Source: Pseudobacter sp051955275
GTDB lineage: Bacteria > Bacteroidota > Bacteroidia > Chitinophagales > Chitinophagaceae
NCBI RefSeq assembly: GCF_051955275.1
Contig: NZ_JBQCGW010000322.1
Span: 1 to 64,000, forward strand
Reading direction: 5' to 3'
DNA: 64,000 nt
In this document: positions 63,920 to 64,000 of the stretch, piece by piece
How the letters are laid out: every line of letters begins with the position of its first letter
How positions within the stretch are numbered: position 1 is the stretch's first letter
Notes under the pieces: model-generated
Told to the model about the DNA's origin: nothing
The model's database searches: none
The model's input: only the letters and a program-made list of their open reading frames with translations
Made by a program: the position numbers and the translations under genes

Positions 63920-64000
63920 AATGATGAGTTTAGCTGCGTACTTAATGTATACTTTTAAAGCGGCAATTTACACCATCTCTCCTGCGCAGCAATACAGGCA

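Overview
The window looks like chromosome from a Bacteroidota member, most likely family Chitinophagaceae (Chitinophaga/Niastella type). Supporting signs are a SusC/SusD pair with its own ECF sigma factor and FecR, C-terminal sorting-type domains of the type IX secretion system, TAnnTTTG-like -7 promoter motifs, CcmB/CcmC/CcmD cytochrome maturation, and many short-lipobox lipoproteins. Family names are read from motifs in the translated sequence; no database search was possible.

Layout. 1-5.05 kb is a mobile-element graveyard: an IS1595-type N-terminus, a decayed IS66 element carrying a group II intron inside its transposase gene, and an IS256-type fragment. 5.3-14.1 kb is distinctly AT-rich. 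It holds two related small exported proteins with a conserved Cys-x6-Cys pair on either side of a MauE/DoxX-like redox membrane protein. Facing them are tlpA-like, susD, a small unknown gene and susC, read toward the graveyard. 14.7-16.8 kb holds fecR and an ECF sigma factor that probably control susC. 17.3-19.7 kb has an arylamine N-acetyltransferase and a second ECF sigma/membrane partner/CpxP-like operon. 19.9-23.9 kb has a LytTR regulator, two tandem surface proteins and a VOC protein.

24.5-33.3 kb is a minus-strand cluster for surface polysaccharide: a glycosyltransferase, RfbD, RfbC, RfbB, a UDP-HexNAc-type dehydrogenase, UDP-glucuronate decarboxylase, UDP-glucose dehydrogenase and a DegT aminotransferase. 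Together they could supply dTDP-rhamnose, UDP-GlcA, UDP-xylose, a UDP-HexNAcA and an amino sugar; no thymidylyltransferase (RfbA) is present. 33.4-64 kb is mostly housekeeping: Kdo transferase, thymidine kinase, CcmBCD, glutamate dehydrogenase, two acetyltransferases, DUF2339, AMP nucleosidase, a fused dipeptide-type ABC ATPase, a very large TraB/GumN protein, QueA, a glycosyltransferase, lipoproteins, aspartate kinase, an Ldh-family oxidoreductase, a TIM-barrel lipoprotein, an L,D-transpeptidase-like protein and SSB.

Intergenic DNA carries two dispersed hairpin families. Four copies of a 135-154 bp element share a core, while their outer arms differ from copy to copy and still pair within each copy. 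Four copies of a REP/REPIN-like palindrome lie at 36.0, 44.3, 60.6 and 63.1 kb. The best candidates for something undescribed are the AT-rich Cys-pair protein/MauE/TlpA/SusCD locus and the element with covarying arms.
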